DNA from: Buttiauxella selenatireducens
Lineage (GTDB): Bacteria; Pseudomonadota; Gammaproteobacteria; Enterobacterales; Enterobacteriaceae
Assembly (NCBI RefSeq): GCF_031432975.1
Contig: NZ_CP133838.1
Span: forward strand, 3,100,001-3,164,000
Direction: 5' to 3'
DNA length: 64,000 nt
Of this stretch, positions 40,843 through 50,003 are shown piece by piece (positions within the stretch are counted from its first letter, which is position 1; every line of letters begins with the position of its first letter). Made by a program: the position numbers and the translations under genes. The notes beneath the pieces are model-generated. The model was not told the DNA's origin and searched no databases. It saw only the letters and a list, made by a program, of their open reading frames with translations.

Positions 40843-41604
40843 ATGATTCTCGATGCTTTTAATCTGCAAGGCAAAGTCGCTATCGTCACGGGTTGTGACA
40901 CAGGCCTGGGTCAGGGAATGGCAATAGGGCTTGCCGAGGCAGGTTGTGACATCGTCAGTGTAAGCCGCAAAATCCCCCATGAAACGGCGCAAAAAGTACA
41001 GGATTTGGATCGTCGTTTTCTCGCCATCCAGGCAGATTTAAGCCAACAAGACGCGATCCCTGAGATCATCGCGCAAGCGGTCGCAGGGATGGGGAAAATA
41101 GATATTCTCGTGAACAACGCGGGAACCATTCGCCGGGAAGATGCGCTGGAATTTAGCGAGAAAAACTGGGACGACGTTATGAACCTGAACATAAAATCGG
41201 TGTTCTTTCTCTCTCAGGCGGTCGCAAAGCAATTCATTAAACAAGGCCATGGCGGCAAGATCATTAACATCGCATCCATGCTGTCATTCCAGGGGGGGAT
41301 CAGAGTCCCTTCTTATACCGCATCCAAAAGCGCTGTGCTCGGCGTGACGCGGCTGCTGGCAAATGAATGGGCGCAACATAATATTAATGTGAATGCTATC
41401 GCGCCAGGATACATGGCAACCAACAATACTCAACAACTGCGTGACGACGACGTGCGCAGCCAGGAAATCCTCGACCGTATTCCTGCTGGTCGATGGGGGC
41501 TTCCTGGTGACCTGCAAGGGCCAATTGTGTTTCTCGCCTCTCGCGCTTCCGATTATGTCAATGGCTACACGGTTGCCGTCGACGGAGGCTGGCTAGCCCG
41601 CTAA
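40843..41604 (+). CDS. kduD: 2-dehydro-3-deoxy-D-gluconate 5-dehydrogenase (KduD)
   Basis: A 253-residue classical short-chain dehydrogenase interconverting 2-keto-3-deoxygluconate and its 5-keto form, in pectin/hexuronate degradation. The cofactor motif is TGCDTGLGQG (17-26), the NNAG motif is at 91-94, and the catalytic triad is S145 with YTASK (Y158, K162). The C-terminal IAPGYMATNNTQQLRDDD and NGYTVAVDGGWLAR are KduD-specific. The usual partner kduI is absent, and the neighbours hxpB and ydjM are not sugar-acid genes. It is an accessory insertion relative to E. coli K-12, where kduID lie elsewhere. GGGGT before ATG 40843 is the ribosome site. Confidence 0.88.
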   Translation: MILDAFNLQGKVAIVTGCDTGLGQGMAIGLAEAGCDIVSVSRKIPHETAQKVQDLDRRFLAIQADLSQQDAIPEIIAQAVAGMGKIDILVNNAGTIRREDALEFSEKNWDDVMNLNIKSVFFLSQAVAKQFIKQGHGGKIINIASMLSFQGGIRVPSYTASKSAVLGVTRLLANEWAQHNINVNAIAPGYMATNNTQQLRDDDVRSQEILDRIPAGRWGLPGDLQGPIVFLASRASDYVNGYTVAVDGGWLAR

Positions 41605-41681
41605 ACATCACGCCGTCGGGGAATCCGGCGGTAGTAAAATGTTACGCCGTCACCTCTTCCGTCTACTGTATAAAATCCCTA

Positions 41682-41701
41682 TACTGTATGAATCGACAGT
41701 T
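41682..41701. promoter_or_regulatory. LexA (SOS) box upstream of ydjM
   Basis: TACTGTATGAATCGACAGTT contains CTGT-N8-ACAG (41684-41699), the LexA core. A weaker half-site CTGTATAAAATCCCTA lies just before it at about 41666-41681. E. coli ydjM is an SOS gene with tandem sites. The box ends 18 bases before the ydjM start. Confidence 0.88.
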
Positions 41702-41718
41702 TTCATCCAGGTAGTATC

Positions 41719-42309
41719 ATGACGGCGGAAGGTCACCTTCTTTTTTCCATTGCCTGTGCAGTATTCGCTAAAAACGCCGAACTCACGCCTGTGCTTGCTC
41801 AAGGGGACTGGTGGCATATTGTGCCATCAGCCATCCTGACGTGTTTGCTACCTGATATTGACCACCCAAAGTCATTTCTCGGCCAACGCTTGCCCTGGAT
41901 TTCCAAACCGATCGCCCGCGCCTGCGGCCATCGGGGGTTTACGCACAGTTTATTTGCCGTATTCGCGAGTCTCGCGCTGTTCTATCTCAAAGTTCCCGAA
42001 ACCTGGGTTATTCCCGCCGACGCCCTTCAGGGCATGGTGTTGGGCTACTTGAGCCATATTCTTGCGGATATGCTCACCCCTGCCGGTGTGCCGTTACTTT
42101 GGCCATGCCGTTGGCGGTTCCGCTTTCCTATTATCAGGCCGCAAAAAGGCAATCAACTTGAACGTGCCTTGTGCATGGTGTTTTTTGGCCTGGCGGTGTG
42201 GATGCCGCAAAGTATTCCCGATAACAGTGCCGTGCGCTGGTCATCGCACATGATAATTTCGCTACAAATGACCTTTAATAGTTTTTTAAGTAACCACCTG
42301 GAACAATAA
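41719..42309 (+). CDS. ydjM: LexA-regulated inner-membrane protein YdjM
   Basis: A 196-residue membrane protein of the DUF457/YdjM family, sometimes described as membrane-bound metal-dependent hydrolases. The conserved polar motifs are HLLFSIACA at the start, PDIDHPKSFLG, CGHRGFTHSLFAV and YLSHILADMLTPAGVP, whose His and Asp residues could bind metal. Several hydrophobic helices connect them. It is induced by DNA damage in E. coli and has a LexA box here too. The biochemical function is unknown. Confidence 0.92.
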   Translation: MTAEGHLLFSIACAVFAKNAELTPVLAQGDWWHIVPSAILTCLLPDIDHPKSFLGQRLPWISKPIARACGHRGFTHSLFAVFASLALFYLKVPETWVIPADALQGMVLGYLSHILADMLTPAGVPLLWPCRWRFRFPIIRPQKGNQLERALCMVFFGLAVWMPQSIPDNSAVRWSSHMIISLQMTFNSFLSNHLEQ

Positions 42310-42399
42310 TTAGGCGAAATAACTCAAATGGTAATAATCAATTCCTTTTGAATATAAGACTCGTTCTGAGCTTCTGGTACGATTTACAGCATAAAGCCA

Positions 42400-42433
42400 A
42401 AGCAATTCGAGTTGCCGGATAACCGGCGGCGAG
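42400..42433. repeat. possible degraded ERIC arm before tcyP
   Basis: AGCAATTCGAGTTGCCGGAT followed by AACCGGCGGCGAG resembles one ERIC arm (AATTCGAGTTGC ... GGCGGCAAGAGAG) with an insertion. Other ERIC parts are not visible, so the assignment is weak. Confidence 0.3.
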
Positions 42434-42497
42434 AAAAGTGATGGATATAAAGGTGGCAATCAGTCCACCTGCTTAAAATACACTCAGGAGATACGGG

Positions 42498-43889
42498 ATG
42501 AATTTTCCACTTATAGCGAACGTTATCGTGTTCGTTATTCTGCTGCTGTTGCTGGCGCAAACCCGCCACAAACAGTGGAGTCTGGCGAAGAAAGTACTGC
42601 TTGGTCTGGTGATTGGCGTCGTCTTTGGCCTTGCCCTGCACACCATTTATGGCGAAGACAGCCCGGTACTGAAACAATCTATTCAGTGGTTTAACGTTGT
42701 CGGTAACGGCTATGTTCAACTGCTACAAATGATTGTAATGCCATTGGTATTTGCCTCAATTCTGAGTGCTGTTGCGCGACTGCATAATGCCTCGTCTTTG
42801 GGCAAAATCAGCGTACTGACCATCGGGACACTGCTGTTCACCACATTGATTTCCGCACTGGTCGGCGTGTTGGTCACTAACCTGTTCGGTCTGACCGCAG
42901 AAGGCCTGGTTCAAGGGACTGCAGAAACCGCACGTCTGAGCGCGATTGAAACGACCTATGTGGGCAAAGTTGCCGACCTCAGCGTACCGCAACTGATTTT
43001 ATCTTTCGTACCGAAAAACCCGTTTGCTGACCTGACTGGCGCCAATCCAACGTCGATCATCAGCGTCGTGATTTTCGCCGCCTTCCTGGGCGTGGCCGCA
43101 CTGAAATTACTGAAAGACGATGCACCAAAAGGCGAACGTGTTCTGGTTGCGATTGACACACTTCAAAGCTGGGTCATGAAACTTGTGCGCCTGGTGATGC
43201 AACTGACGCCATACGGTGTTCTGGCTCTGATGACCAAAGTCGTTGCGGGTTCAAACCTGCAAGACATCATTAAACTGGGCAGCTTCGTGGTGGCTTCATA
43301 CCTCGGCCTGGCCATTATGTTCGGTGTGCATGCGGTATTGCTGGCCGTCAATGGTGTCAGCCCGTTGAAATACTTCCGTAAAGTATGGCCGGTACTGACC
43401 TTCGCTTTCACCAGCCGCTCCAGCGCAGCCAGCATTCCATTGAACGTTGAAGCGCAAACTCGCCGCCTGGGTGTGCCTGAGTCCATCGCAAGCTTTGCGG
43501 CGTCCTTTGGGGCAACTATCGGTCAGAATGGTTGTGCCGGTCTGTATCCAGCGATGCTGGCCGTGATGGTCGCACCGACTGTCGGTATCAACCCGTTGGA
43601 TCCCGTCTGGATTGCTACATTAGTCGGGATTGTCACCGTAAGCTCCGCAGGCGTTGCCGGTGTCGGTGGAGGCGCAACATTCGCTGCGCTGATTGTCCTC
43701 CCAGCTATGGGCTTGCCCGTCACGCTGGTTGCGCTGTTGATTTCGGTTGAGCCGCTTATCGATATGGGTCGTACCGCGCTGAACGTCAGTGGTTCAATGA
43801 CAGCAGGTACCATCACGAGTCAGTTGATGAAACAAACTGATAAAGAAGTGCTGAATAGCGATGAAGAAGCTGAGCTGGCGCATCGCTAA
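42498..43889 (+). CDS. tcyP: L-cystine:cation symporter TcyP
   Basis: A 463-residue dicarboxylate/amino acid:cation symporter-family protein (E. coli YdjN/TcyP) that imports L-cystine. It has about eight membrane helices plus two re-entrant hairpins. The serine-rich hairpin [20 protein letters not shown] and the second hairpin [20 protein letters not shown] are the substrate/cation motifs. The Ser-rich loop is preceded by [23 protein letters not shown] 42498 has AGGAG upstream. It is followed by a strong terminator. Confidence 0.95.
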   Translation: MNFPLIANVIVFVILLLLLAQTRHKQWSLAKKVLLGLVIGVVFGLALHTIYGEDSPVLKQSIQWFNVVGNGYVQLLQMIVMPLVFASILSAVARLHNASSLGKISVLTIGTLLFTTLISALVGVLVTNLFGLTAEGLVQGTAETARLSAIETTYVGKVADLSVPQLILSFVPKNPFADLTGANPTSIISVVIFAAFLGVAALKLLKDDAPKGERVLVAIDTLQSWVMKLVRLVMQLTPYGVLALMTKVVAGSNLQDIIKLGSFVVASYLGLAIMFGVHAVLLAVNGVSPLKYFRKVWPVLTFAFTSRSSAASIPLNVEAQTRRLGVPESIASFAASFGATIGQNGCAGLYPAMLAVMVAPTVGINPLDPVWIATLVGIVTVSSAGVAGVGGGATFAALIVLPAMGLPVTLVALLISVEPLIDMGRTALNVSGSMTAGTITSQLMKQTDKEVLNSDEEAELAHR

Positions 43890-43922
43890 CCAGTAGCAAA
43901 ATCACTACAGAATCTGCGACAA

Positions 43923-43957
43923 TAAACGGCTCCTCTCACCGAGGAGCCGTTTTTTTA
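43923..43957 (+). terminator. intrinsic terminator after tcyP
   Basis: AAACGGCTCCTC and GAGGAGCCGTTT form an 11-12-bp stem around TCACC, followed by a run of seven T residues. This is a strong intrinsic terminator. Confidence 0.92.
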
Positions 43958-44021
43958 TTTATAATTTAGAGCTCCCGCATAGGGCGCCAAAACTTTAGCT
44001 CTCTACGGATCCCTTATCTCT

Positions 44022-44708
44022 ATGAAACGACTCTGTATTCTGTTGTTGTTCTGCGTCTCATCGGCGTGGGCTGAAACACCTGATAGTCCTTATCTGCAAC
44101 ATGCGCAGGAAGGAGACAGTCGTGCCCAGTTTTATCTTGCCGACACGCTGTTTAGTGCGGGTGAATACCAGCAGGCCGAAAGTTGGGCGGCAAAATCAGC
44201 GGCTCAAGGAGATGCAGATGCACTGGCACTTCTGGCACAGCTGAAAATTCAGGACCCTAACGCTGCTGATTATCAGCAAGCGAAATCACTCGCTGAACAA
44301 GCGGTTGAGCTTGGCAGTAAAATAGGTAATGTGACGCTTGCGCGTATTCTGGTTAACACCCAAGCGGGTACACCTGACTACCCTAAAGCGATGAAGCTGC
44401 TGGAAAGTGCCTCACAAGATATCGAAAGCGATTCCGCGGTCGATGCACAGATGTTCTACGGTTTGCTCTACGCTAACGGCGTGGGTATTGCACAGGACGA
44501 TGAAAAGGCGACATTCTGGTTTAAGCGCAGCTCGGCGATTTCTCGGACGGGTTATGCCGAATACTGGGCCGGCATGCTGTTTTTAAACGGTGAGAAAGGC
44601 TTTATTACAGCCAATAAGCAAAGAGCATTGCAGTGGCTGAATGTAAGCTGCACAGAAGGATTTGATACCGGCTGCGAAATGTTTGATCAAATCAGTAACG
44701 GCGGGTAA
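44022..44708 (+). CDS. secreted Sel1-like repeat protein
   Basis: A 228-residue protein with a signal peptide (MKRLCILLLFCVSSAWA, cleavage before ETPDS) and helical repeats of the Sel1/TPR type: GDSRAQFYLADTLFSAGEYQ, ADALALLAQLKIQDPNAADY, and DAQMFYGLLYANGVGIAQDD with the EKATFWFKRSS that defines SEL1 units. Two cysteines near the C-terminus (SCTEGFDTGCEMF) may form a disulfide. Such proteins are usually periplasmic protein-protein adaptors. The position matches E. coli ydjO, but the protein does not appear to be YdjO. No clear Shine-Dalgarno sequence precedes ATG 44022. The precise role is unknown. Confidence 0.78.
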   Translation: MKRLCILLLFCVSSAWAETPDSPYLQHAQEGDSRAQFYLADTLFSAGEYQQAESWAAKSAAQGDADALALLAQLKIQDPNAADYQQAKSLAEQAVELGSKIGNVTLARILVNTQAGTPDYPKAMKLLESASQDIESDSAVDAQMFYGLLYANGVGIAQDDEKATFWFKRSSAISRTGYAEYWAGMLFLNGEKGFITANKQRALQWLNVSCTEGFDTGCEMFDQISNGG

Positions 44709-44749
44709 TCCCGCCATCCTGGATACAGTCTGGAAAGATGACAAAAATA

Positions 44750-44989
44750 TCAGAGAATGTCATTTTCATTTCTTACCTGCATCGCCCAACGTTGTGCGGA
44801 CTCCGGCAACGTAAAGGGCGGTGACTGGCGGAACGCATCCCCCACCAGCACAAAAGCCACATAGCGATTACGTAAAATCCACACATCCTTAAACCCTTCA
44901 GCTCGCAAGGCTTGAGCCGGCGGCGCAGGTTCAACACGCGGTTGATACGTAATAACGGGACGAGTATTTGGTTGGCGCAAAGGTTTCAT
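44750..44989 (-). CDS. cedA: cell division modulator CedA
   Basis: A 79-residue protein matching E. coli CedA (80 residues), first found as a suppressor of overreplication in dnaAcos cells and later shown to bind RNA polymerase. Conserved parts are RVEPAPPAQALRAEGFKDVW, RNRYVAFVLVGDAFRQSPPF and PESAQRWAMQVR. The frame is open from 45028, but MKPLRQPNTRPVITYQPR at 44989 agrees with the E. coli start. It is divergent from katE. Confidence 0.88.
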   Translation of the reverse strand: MKPLRQPNTRPVITYQPRVEPAPPAQALRAEGFKDVWILRNRYVAFVLVGDAFRQSPPFTLPESAQRWAMQVRNENDIL

Positions 44990-45078
44990 AGGCAATCGAA
45001 TCAGAACTGAATTGATGAACAACGTCACTATGATAGCGGAGAATCGCCCTCCGCGTCTCGTGTTGAGAAGCTCTTGAC

Positions 45079-45088
45079 CTATAGTTAA
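45079..45088 (+). promoter_or_regulatory. probable sigma-S -10 element of katE
   Basis: CTATAGTTAA differs by one base from the RpoS-preferred CTATACTTAA, including the C at -13. It lies about 59 bases before the chosen katE start codon. katE is a classical RpoS-dependent gene in E. coli. Confidence 0.65.
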
Positions 45089-45146
45089 AGGTGTTTTGGC
45101 TATTCAAAGCATCGTTATCGCAGGACTAAAACAGGAGATGAGCTCA

Positions 45147-47405
45147 ATGTCGACGCACGATAAACATCCGTTAAGTCACAGCGCACCAATACATGACGCC
45201 AATGAATCCAGGCCCGGCATGGATTCTCTGGCTCCTGAAGATGGATCTCACCGCCCTTCCACTGTACCCACGCCGCCTGGAGCACAACCCACGGCTGCAG
45301 GAAGTTATAAAAGCCCGGATACCTCCAACGAAAAACTAAAATCGCTAGATGTGCACCGCAAGGATGGTGAAAACTTCCCGCTGACGACCAATCAGGGTGT
45401 GCGGATTGCCGATGACCAAAATTCACTGCGCGCCGGTACGCGCGGGCCTACGCTTCTGGAAGATTTTATCCTGCGGGAAAAAATCACCCATTTCGACCAT
45501 GAGCGTATCCCCGAGCGTATCGTACATGCGCGGGGTTCGGCGGCTCACGGTTACTTCCAGCCCTATAAAAATTTAGCGGAAGTCACCAAAGCGGATTTTC
45601 TATCGGACCCTGATAAAATCACGCCGGTATTCGTGCGATTTTCGACCGTACAAGGCGGCGCAGGCTCTGCCGACACCGTGCGGGATATCCGCGGATTTGC
45701 CACCAAATTCTATACCGAAGAAGGCATTTTCGATTTGGTCGGTAACAACACCCCGGTATTCTTTATTCAGGATGCACATAAATTCCCTGATTTCGTCCAC
45801 GCAGTTAAACCCGAGCCACACTGGGCCATACCGCAAGGTGGCAGTGCGCACGACACCTTCTGGGATTATGTGTCACTGCAACCCGAAACGCTGCACAACG
45901 TCATCTGGGCGATGTCTGATCGTGGTCTTCCACGCAGCTATCGCACCATGGAAGGGTTCGGTATTCATACCTTCCGTATGATTAATACCGAAGGCAAAGC
46001 CACCTTCGTGCGTTTCCACTGGAAACCCACCGCCGGTAAAGCATCGCTGGTGTGGGATGAATCGCAAAAATTGACGGGGCGCGATCCGGATTTCCACCGC
46101 CGCGATCTTTGGGAATCTATTGAAGCGGGCGATTTCCCGGAATACGAATTGGGGTTGCAATTAATCCCAGAAGAAGATGAGTTTAAATACGATTTCGATC
46201 TGTTGGACCCGACCAAGCTGATCCCTGAAGAGCTGGTTCCCGTCCATCTGGTGGGCAAAATGACGCTCAATCGTAACCCGGATAATTTCTTCGCCGAAAA
46301 CGAACAAGCGGCATTCCATCCAGGACATATCGTCCCTGGGCTTGATTTCAGTAATGACCCGTTATTACAGGGGCGTTTATTCTCTTATACCGATACGCAA
46401 ATCAGCCGCCTGGGTGGCCCGAATTTCCATGAAATCCCGATTAACCGCCCGGTCTGCCCCTATCACAACTTCCAGCGTGATGGCATGCACCGAATGGATA
46501 TCGACAGTAATCCTGCCAACTACGAACCGAACTCCATCAACGATAACTGGCCACGCGAAACGCCGCCGGGGCCAAAACGTGGCGGCTTTGAGAGTTATCA
46601 AACACGGGTTGAAGGGCATAAAATTCGCGAACGTAGCCCATCGTTTGGTGAGTATTACTCGCAACCCCGGCTGTTCTGGCAAAGCCAAACGCCTGTCGAG
46701 CAGCAACATATTATCAGCGCTTTTAGCTTCGAATTATCCAAAGTGGCGCGGCCCTACATCCGCGAAAGAGTGCTGGATCATCTTACACACATTGATATTT
46801 CGCTGGCACAACCCGTTGCAGAAAATCTCGGTATTGAGCTTTCCGATGAGCAGATGCACGTCGCCCCACCGAAAGATGTCAATGGGCTGAAAAAAGACCC
46901 GAGTCTAAGCCTGTATGCGGTGCCAAGCGGTTCAGTGAAAGGCAGAGTCGTTGCGATTCTACTCAGTGAAAATGCGAATGCGGCGGATGTGCTGGCGACA
47001 ATGCAGGCGCTGAAAGCCCAGGGCGTCCACAGCAAACTGTTGTTCTCGCGTCTGGGCGACGTTAGCGCTGACGATGGCTCCTTGCTGCCGATTGGAGCCA
47101 CGTTCACCGGTTCACCGTCAGTCAGCGTCGATGCGGTGATAGTCCCCGGAGGCGACATCAGTTCCATTTTAAATAATGGCGATGCCACTTATTATTTAAT
47201 GGAAGCCTATAAACACTTAAAAGTCATCGGCCTCGCAGGTGATGCCCGACAGTTTAAATCTAAGCTGGGTATTGATAACCAGGGTGAGGAAGGTGTCGTT
47301 GAAGGTGACACTGTCACAACTACATTTACCGATGATTTCCTGCAACATCTCGCCGCGCACCGCGTCTGGTCGCGTAGTAACAAAGTTAGCCATATCCCTG
47401 CATAG
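45147..47405 (+). CDS. katE: monofunctional catalase HPII
   Basis: A 752-residue large-subunit catalase that dismutates hydrogen peroxide in the cytoplasm in stationary phase. The catalytic His is H127 in [12 protein letters not shown], and the heme-ligand Tyr is in [15 protein letters not shown]. The C-terminal flavodoxin-like domain characteristic of HPII is present ([20 protein letters not shown] to the end). The frame is open from 45096, but ATG 45147 has ACAGGAG at good spacing and gives one residue fewer than E. coli; ATG 45138 sits directly on the Shine-Dalgarno sequence. Confidence 0.97.
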   Translation: MSTHDKHPLSHSAPIHDANESRPGMDSLAPEDGSHRPSTVPTPPGAQPTAAGSYKSPDTSNEKLKSLDVHRKDGENFPLTTNQGVRIADDQNSLRAGTRGPTLLEDFILREKITHFDHERIPERIVHARGSAAHGYFQPYKNLAEVTKADFLSDPDKITPVFVRFSTVQGGAGSADTVRDIRGFATKFYTEEGIFDLVGNNTPVFFIQDAHKFPDFVHAVKPEPHWAIPQGGSAHDTFWDYVSLQPETLHNVIWAMSDRGLPRSYRTMEGFGIHTFRMINTEGKATFVRFHWKPTAGKASLVWDESQKLTGRDPDFHRRDLWESIEAGDFPEYELGLQLIPEEDEFKYDFDLLDPTKLIPEELVPVHLVGKMTLNRNPDNFFAENEQAAFHPGHIVPGLDFSNDPLLQGRLFSYTDTQISRLGGPNFHEIPINRPVCPYHNFQRDGMHRMDIDSNPANYEPNSINDNWPRETPPGPKRGGFESYQTRVEGHKIRERSPSFGEYYSQPRLFWQSQTPVEQQHIISAFSFELSKVARPYIRERVLDHLTHIDISLAQPVAENLGIELSDEQMHVAPPKDVNGLKKDPSLSLYAVPSGSVKGRVVAILLSENANAADVLATMQALKAQGVHSKLLFSRLGDVSADDGSLLPIGATFTGSPSVSVDAVIVPGGDISSILNNGDATYYLMEAYKHLKVIGLAGDARQFKSKLGIDNQGEEGVVEGDTVTTTFTDDFLQHLAAHRVWSRSNKVSHIPA

Positions 47406-47408
47406 CCA

Positions 47409-47445
47409 CAAAAAAAGCCGCCACGGTTAAGTGGCGGCTTTTTTA
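47409..47445. terminator. bidirectional terminator between katE and osmE
   Basis: AAAAAAGCCGCCAC and GTGGCGGCTTTTTT pair around GGTTAA. Located between the convergent katE and osmE stop codons, it can serve both. Confidence 0.9.
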
Positions 47446-47457
47446 CTTAAGGCGTTA

Positions 47458-47796
47458 TTATTTTTTCGTTTGCGGATCGGTATCGTATTCGGCACAAGAC
47501 TGATAACCGGAATTCATCACATGACCGGTTTCATCAAGTGCTACAAAGTAAGTTTCGGTTTTGCCTTCGCGCTGGCCAAGAATATAGGTCTGGCAAGTAC
47601 CGCGAGCGTGAATCATGGTGATTTCTGAAGAAGGTTTACCCGCAATTTGCTGTACTTGCTCACGGCTCATGCCTTTTTTCACATCTTTGACCACGGGCGT
47701 CGCCACCTGATCTTTGGTACGGTCATACGCCGTACAACCCACAAGCATTGTCATCACCGCTGCTGCACTTAAAAATCCTGCAAAATTCTTGTTCAT
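47458..47796 (-). CDS. osmE: osmotically inducible lipoprotein OsmE
   Basis: A 112-residue SmpA/OmlA-type lipoprotein with lipobox LVGC (C21) followed by TAYDRTKDQ. The BamE-like fold is suggested by [20 protein letters not shown] and [20 protein letters not shown]. It is osmotically and stationary-phase induced (RpoS) in E. coli. The function is not established. It is divergent from nadE across 264 bases. Confidence 0.94.
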   Translation of the reverse strand: MNKNFAGFLSAAAVMTMLVGCTAYDRTKDQVATPVVKDVKKGMSREQVQQIAGKPSSEITMIHARGTCQTYILGQREGKTETYFVALDETGHVMNSGYQSCAEYDTDPQTKK

Positions 47797-48060
47797 ATTT
47801 TATCCTCGTTTTTCAGGGTATTGCTCATGCGTGTTCATTAAGCGTGGAATAGAAAAGCACTTTTTTCAACTAACCAGACCAAATGAACAAATTTTAGGAT
47901 TATTATACAAAACACCAGGTTAGCTCCAGATCGCTCTAAATCACACCAAATGATTCCATACATGTGCATGAGTCTTGTCGTTTTACCTACAAACGGGTAG
48001 TTTTAACAAATCTGACTTTTGCTGCCTGCGCGCGCAGGTACACCGTAACCGGAGGGTTAA

Positions 48061-48888
48061 ATGGCTCTGCAACAAGAGATTATCCAGGCATTAGGGGTTA
48101 AACCACAGATCGACCCGCAGCACGAAATCCGTGTCAGCGTCGATTTTCTGAAGTCGTATCTGAAAAGATACTCGTTTATTAAGTCCCTGGTATTGGGTAT
48201 CAGCGGCGGCCAGGACTCCACTCTGACAGGCAAACTTTGCCAACTGGCTATCAATGAACTGCGCAACGAAACCGGTGACAACAGCTATCAGTTTATCGCG
48301 GTACGTTTGCCGTTTGGTGTGCAGGCTGACGAACAAGACTGCCAGGATGCGATCACCTTTATCCAGCCCGATCGCGTGTTAACCGTGAACATTAAAGGCT
48401 CGGTCCTGGCAAGTGAGCACGCGCTGCGTAACGCGGGAATTGAGTTGAGCGATTTCATTCGTGGCAACGAAAAAGCTCGCGAGCGAATGAAAGCCCAGTA
48501 CAGCATTGCGGGTATGACCAAAGGCGTGGTGGTGGGTACGGACCATGGCGCTGAAGCGGTGACCGGTTTCTTCACCAAATACGGCGATGGTGGTACTGAT
48601 ATCAACCCAATCTTCCGTCTGAACAAACGTCAGGGCAAAGCGCTGCTTAAAACCCTGGGCTGCCCGGAACACCTCTACCAGAAAGCTCCAACGGCGGATC
48701 TGGAAGATGATCGCCCTTCTCTGCCGGACGAAGCCGCGCTCGGTGTCACTTACGAACAGATTGACGATTATCTGGAAGGTAAGACTCTGGATGATGCCAC
48801 CAGCAAAATCATCGAAGGCTGGTATCTGAAAACTGAGCACAAACGTCGCCCACCGATTACGGTGTTTGACGATTTCTGGAAGAAATAA
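48061..48888 (+). CDS. nadE: ammonia-dependent NAD+ synthetase
   Basis: A 275-residue enzyme making NAD+ from deamido-NAD+, ATP and ammonia, the last step of NAD synthesis. The PP-loop ATP pyrophosphatase signature is [15 protein letters not shown]. Other motifs are [20 protein letters not shown] and [15 protein letters not shown]. There is no N-terminal glutaminase domain, so it uses ammonia directly. ATG 48061 follows GGAGGG. Length and position are as in E. coli. Confidence 0.98.
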   Translation: MALQQEIIQALGVKPQIDPQHEIRVSVDFLKSYLKRYSFIKSLVLGISGGQDSTLTGKLCQLAINELRNETGDNSYQFIAVRLPFGVQADEQDCQDAITFIQPDRVLTVNIKGSVLASEHALRNAGIELSDFIRGNEKARERMKAQYSIAGMTKGVVVGTDHGAEAVTGFFTKYGDGGTDINPIFRLNKRQGKALLKTLGCPEHLYQKAPTADLEDDRPSLPDEAALGVTYEQIDDYLEGKTLDDATSKIIEGWYLKTEHKRRPPITVFDDFWKK

Positions 48889-48901
48889 CCCCACACCAGG
48901 T

Positions 48902-48967
48902 GGATGTCGCTTACGTTAACCTCCGATAAAGGTATTTTCGTCGGCCAGCTTAACGTAAGCGACATCC
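48902..48967. repeat. 18-bp perfect inverted repeat with 30-base loop
   Basis: GGATGTCGCTTACGTTAA (48902-48919) is perfectly complementary to TTAACGTAAGCGACATCC (48950-48967). The loop contains an additional CCGA/TCGG pair. It fills the 104-base gap between nadE and the exporter gene. It could be a REP/BIME-type unit or a transcript-end stabiliser; no T-run follows. Confidence 0.8.
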
Positions 48968-48992
48968 GATATTCGCGACATTCTGGAAACAC

Positions 48993-49883
48993 ATGGACAG
49001 CTCTGCAAAACGCGCCACGGCCTTTGGCTTGCTGGCGATCCTCCTCTGGAGCACCTCGGTTGGTTTATTACGCAGTATCAGCGAACATTTTGGCCCCGTT
49101 GGCGGCGCCGCGCTAATTTATACCGTTAGTGCCCTATGCCTGTGCCTTGCCCGTGGTTTACCCAAAATACGCGAAATCCCGACCCGCTATTTATGGAGTG
49201 GCGGCGCTTTATTTGTCTCCTATGAAATCTGTCTTGCGTTGGCCATTGGGCTGGCGAACAGCCGCAGCCAATCGCTGGAACTGGGGATGATTAACTATTT
49301 GTGGCCAAGCCTGACGATTCTTCTTGCGCTGTTTATTAATCAGCAACGCAGCAACTTATGGCTCTGGCCAGGACTGGCACTTTCCCTTGCGGGCATTGTT
49401 CAGGTCATGAAAGGAGATGGCGATTGGTCACCGTTGCAGATGTGGCACAACATTCTCGATAACCCACTGGCATACGGACTGGCCTTTGCCGCCGCGATAA
49501 TCTGGGCGCTGTATTGCAACATTACGCGTCGCTTTAGCGAGGGGAAAAACGGCGTATCACTGTTTTTCTGCGCCACCGCCATTGTGCTGTGGGTGAAGTT
49601 TGCCTTCGTGAGCGAAGCTCCGATTCATTTTACGCTACCGTCCACGCTGCAACTGTTGTTTATGGGGATGTCTACGGCAGTGGCCTATTCAGCCTGGAAC
49701 CACGGAATTCAGCGCGGGAACATGACGCTGCTCGCGACTGCATCCTATTTTACGCCGGTACTTTCGGCGCTGATCGCAAGTCTTTGGCTGGGTTTACATC
49801 CGGGTTGGGCGTTTTGGCAGGGTGTTGTCATGGTCGTTGGCGGGTCGCTGCTTTGTTGGCTCGCGACCCGCCGTTACGGATAG
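48993..49883 (+). CDS. YddG-family DMT exporter (aromatic amino acids and related)
   Basis: A 296-residue drug/metabolite transporter with ten hydrophobic helices (EamA repeats). It is close to E. coli YddG, which exports aromatic amino acids: AILLWSTSVGLLRSISEHFG, GPVGGAALIYTVSALCL, FVSYEICLALAIGLANSRSQ, LGMINYLWPSLTILLAL, SYFTPVLSALIASLWLG and GGSLLCWLATRR match the family pattern. E. coli yddG lies elsewhere, so this may be a relocated or second copy. It stands between nadE and the hut locus. The ribosome site upstream of ATG 48993 (TCTGGAAACAC) is modest. The substrate is inferred by homology. Confidence 0.85.
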   Translation: MDSSAKRATAFGLLAILLWSTSVGLLRSISEHFGPVGGAALIYTVSALCLCLARGLPKIREIPTRYLWSGGALFVSYEICLALAIGLANSRSQSLELGMINYLWPSLTILLALFINQQRSNLWLWPGLALSLAGIVQVMKGDGDWSPLQMWHNILDNPLAYGLAFAAAIIWALYCNITRRFSEGKNGVSLFFCATAIVLWVKFAFVSEAPIHFTLPSTLQLLFMGMSTAVAYSAWNHGIQRGNMTLLATASYFTPVLSALIASLWLGLHPGWAFWQGVVMVVGGSLLCWLATRRYG

Positions 49884-49885
49884 CT

Positions 49886-50003
49886 CGTCATACTTCAAGC
49901 TGCAGGGGTGTTGGCTGCACTCACTTACCCCAGTCACTTACTCAAGTAAGCTCCTGGGGATAAGCTCCCTTGCCGCCTACCTGCAACTCGAATTATTTAG
50001 AGC
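49886..50003. repeat. ERIC (IRU) element overlapping the hutU 3' end
   Basis: CGTCATACTTCAAGCTGCAG through GTTGGCTGC, then CACTTACTCAAGTAAGCTCC and GGGGATAAGCTCCCTTGCCG, ending CTGCAACTCGAATTATTTAG is a full-length ERIC copy. It begins almost at the stop codon of the exporter gene (49883), and its last bases encode the hutU stop codon (49993-49995). Confidence 0.93.

Noticed and set aside
45096-45146. Longer katE N-terminus
   Set aside because: The codons overlap the promoter and leader; a correctly spaced ACAGGAG precedes ATG 45147.
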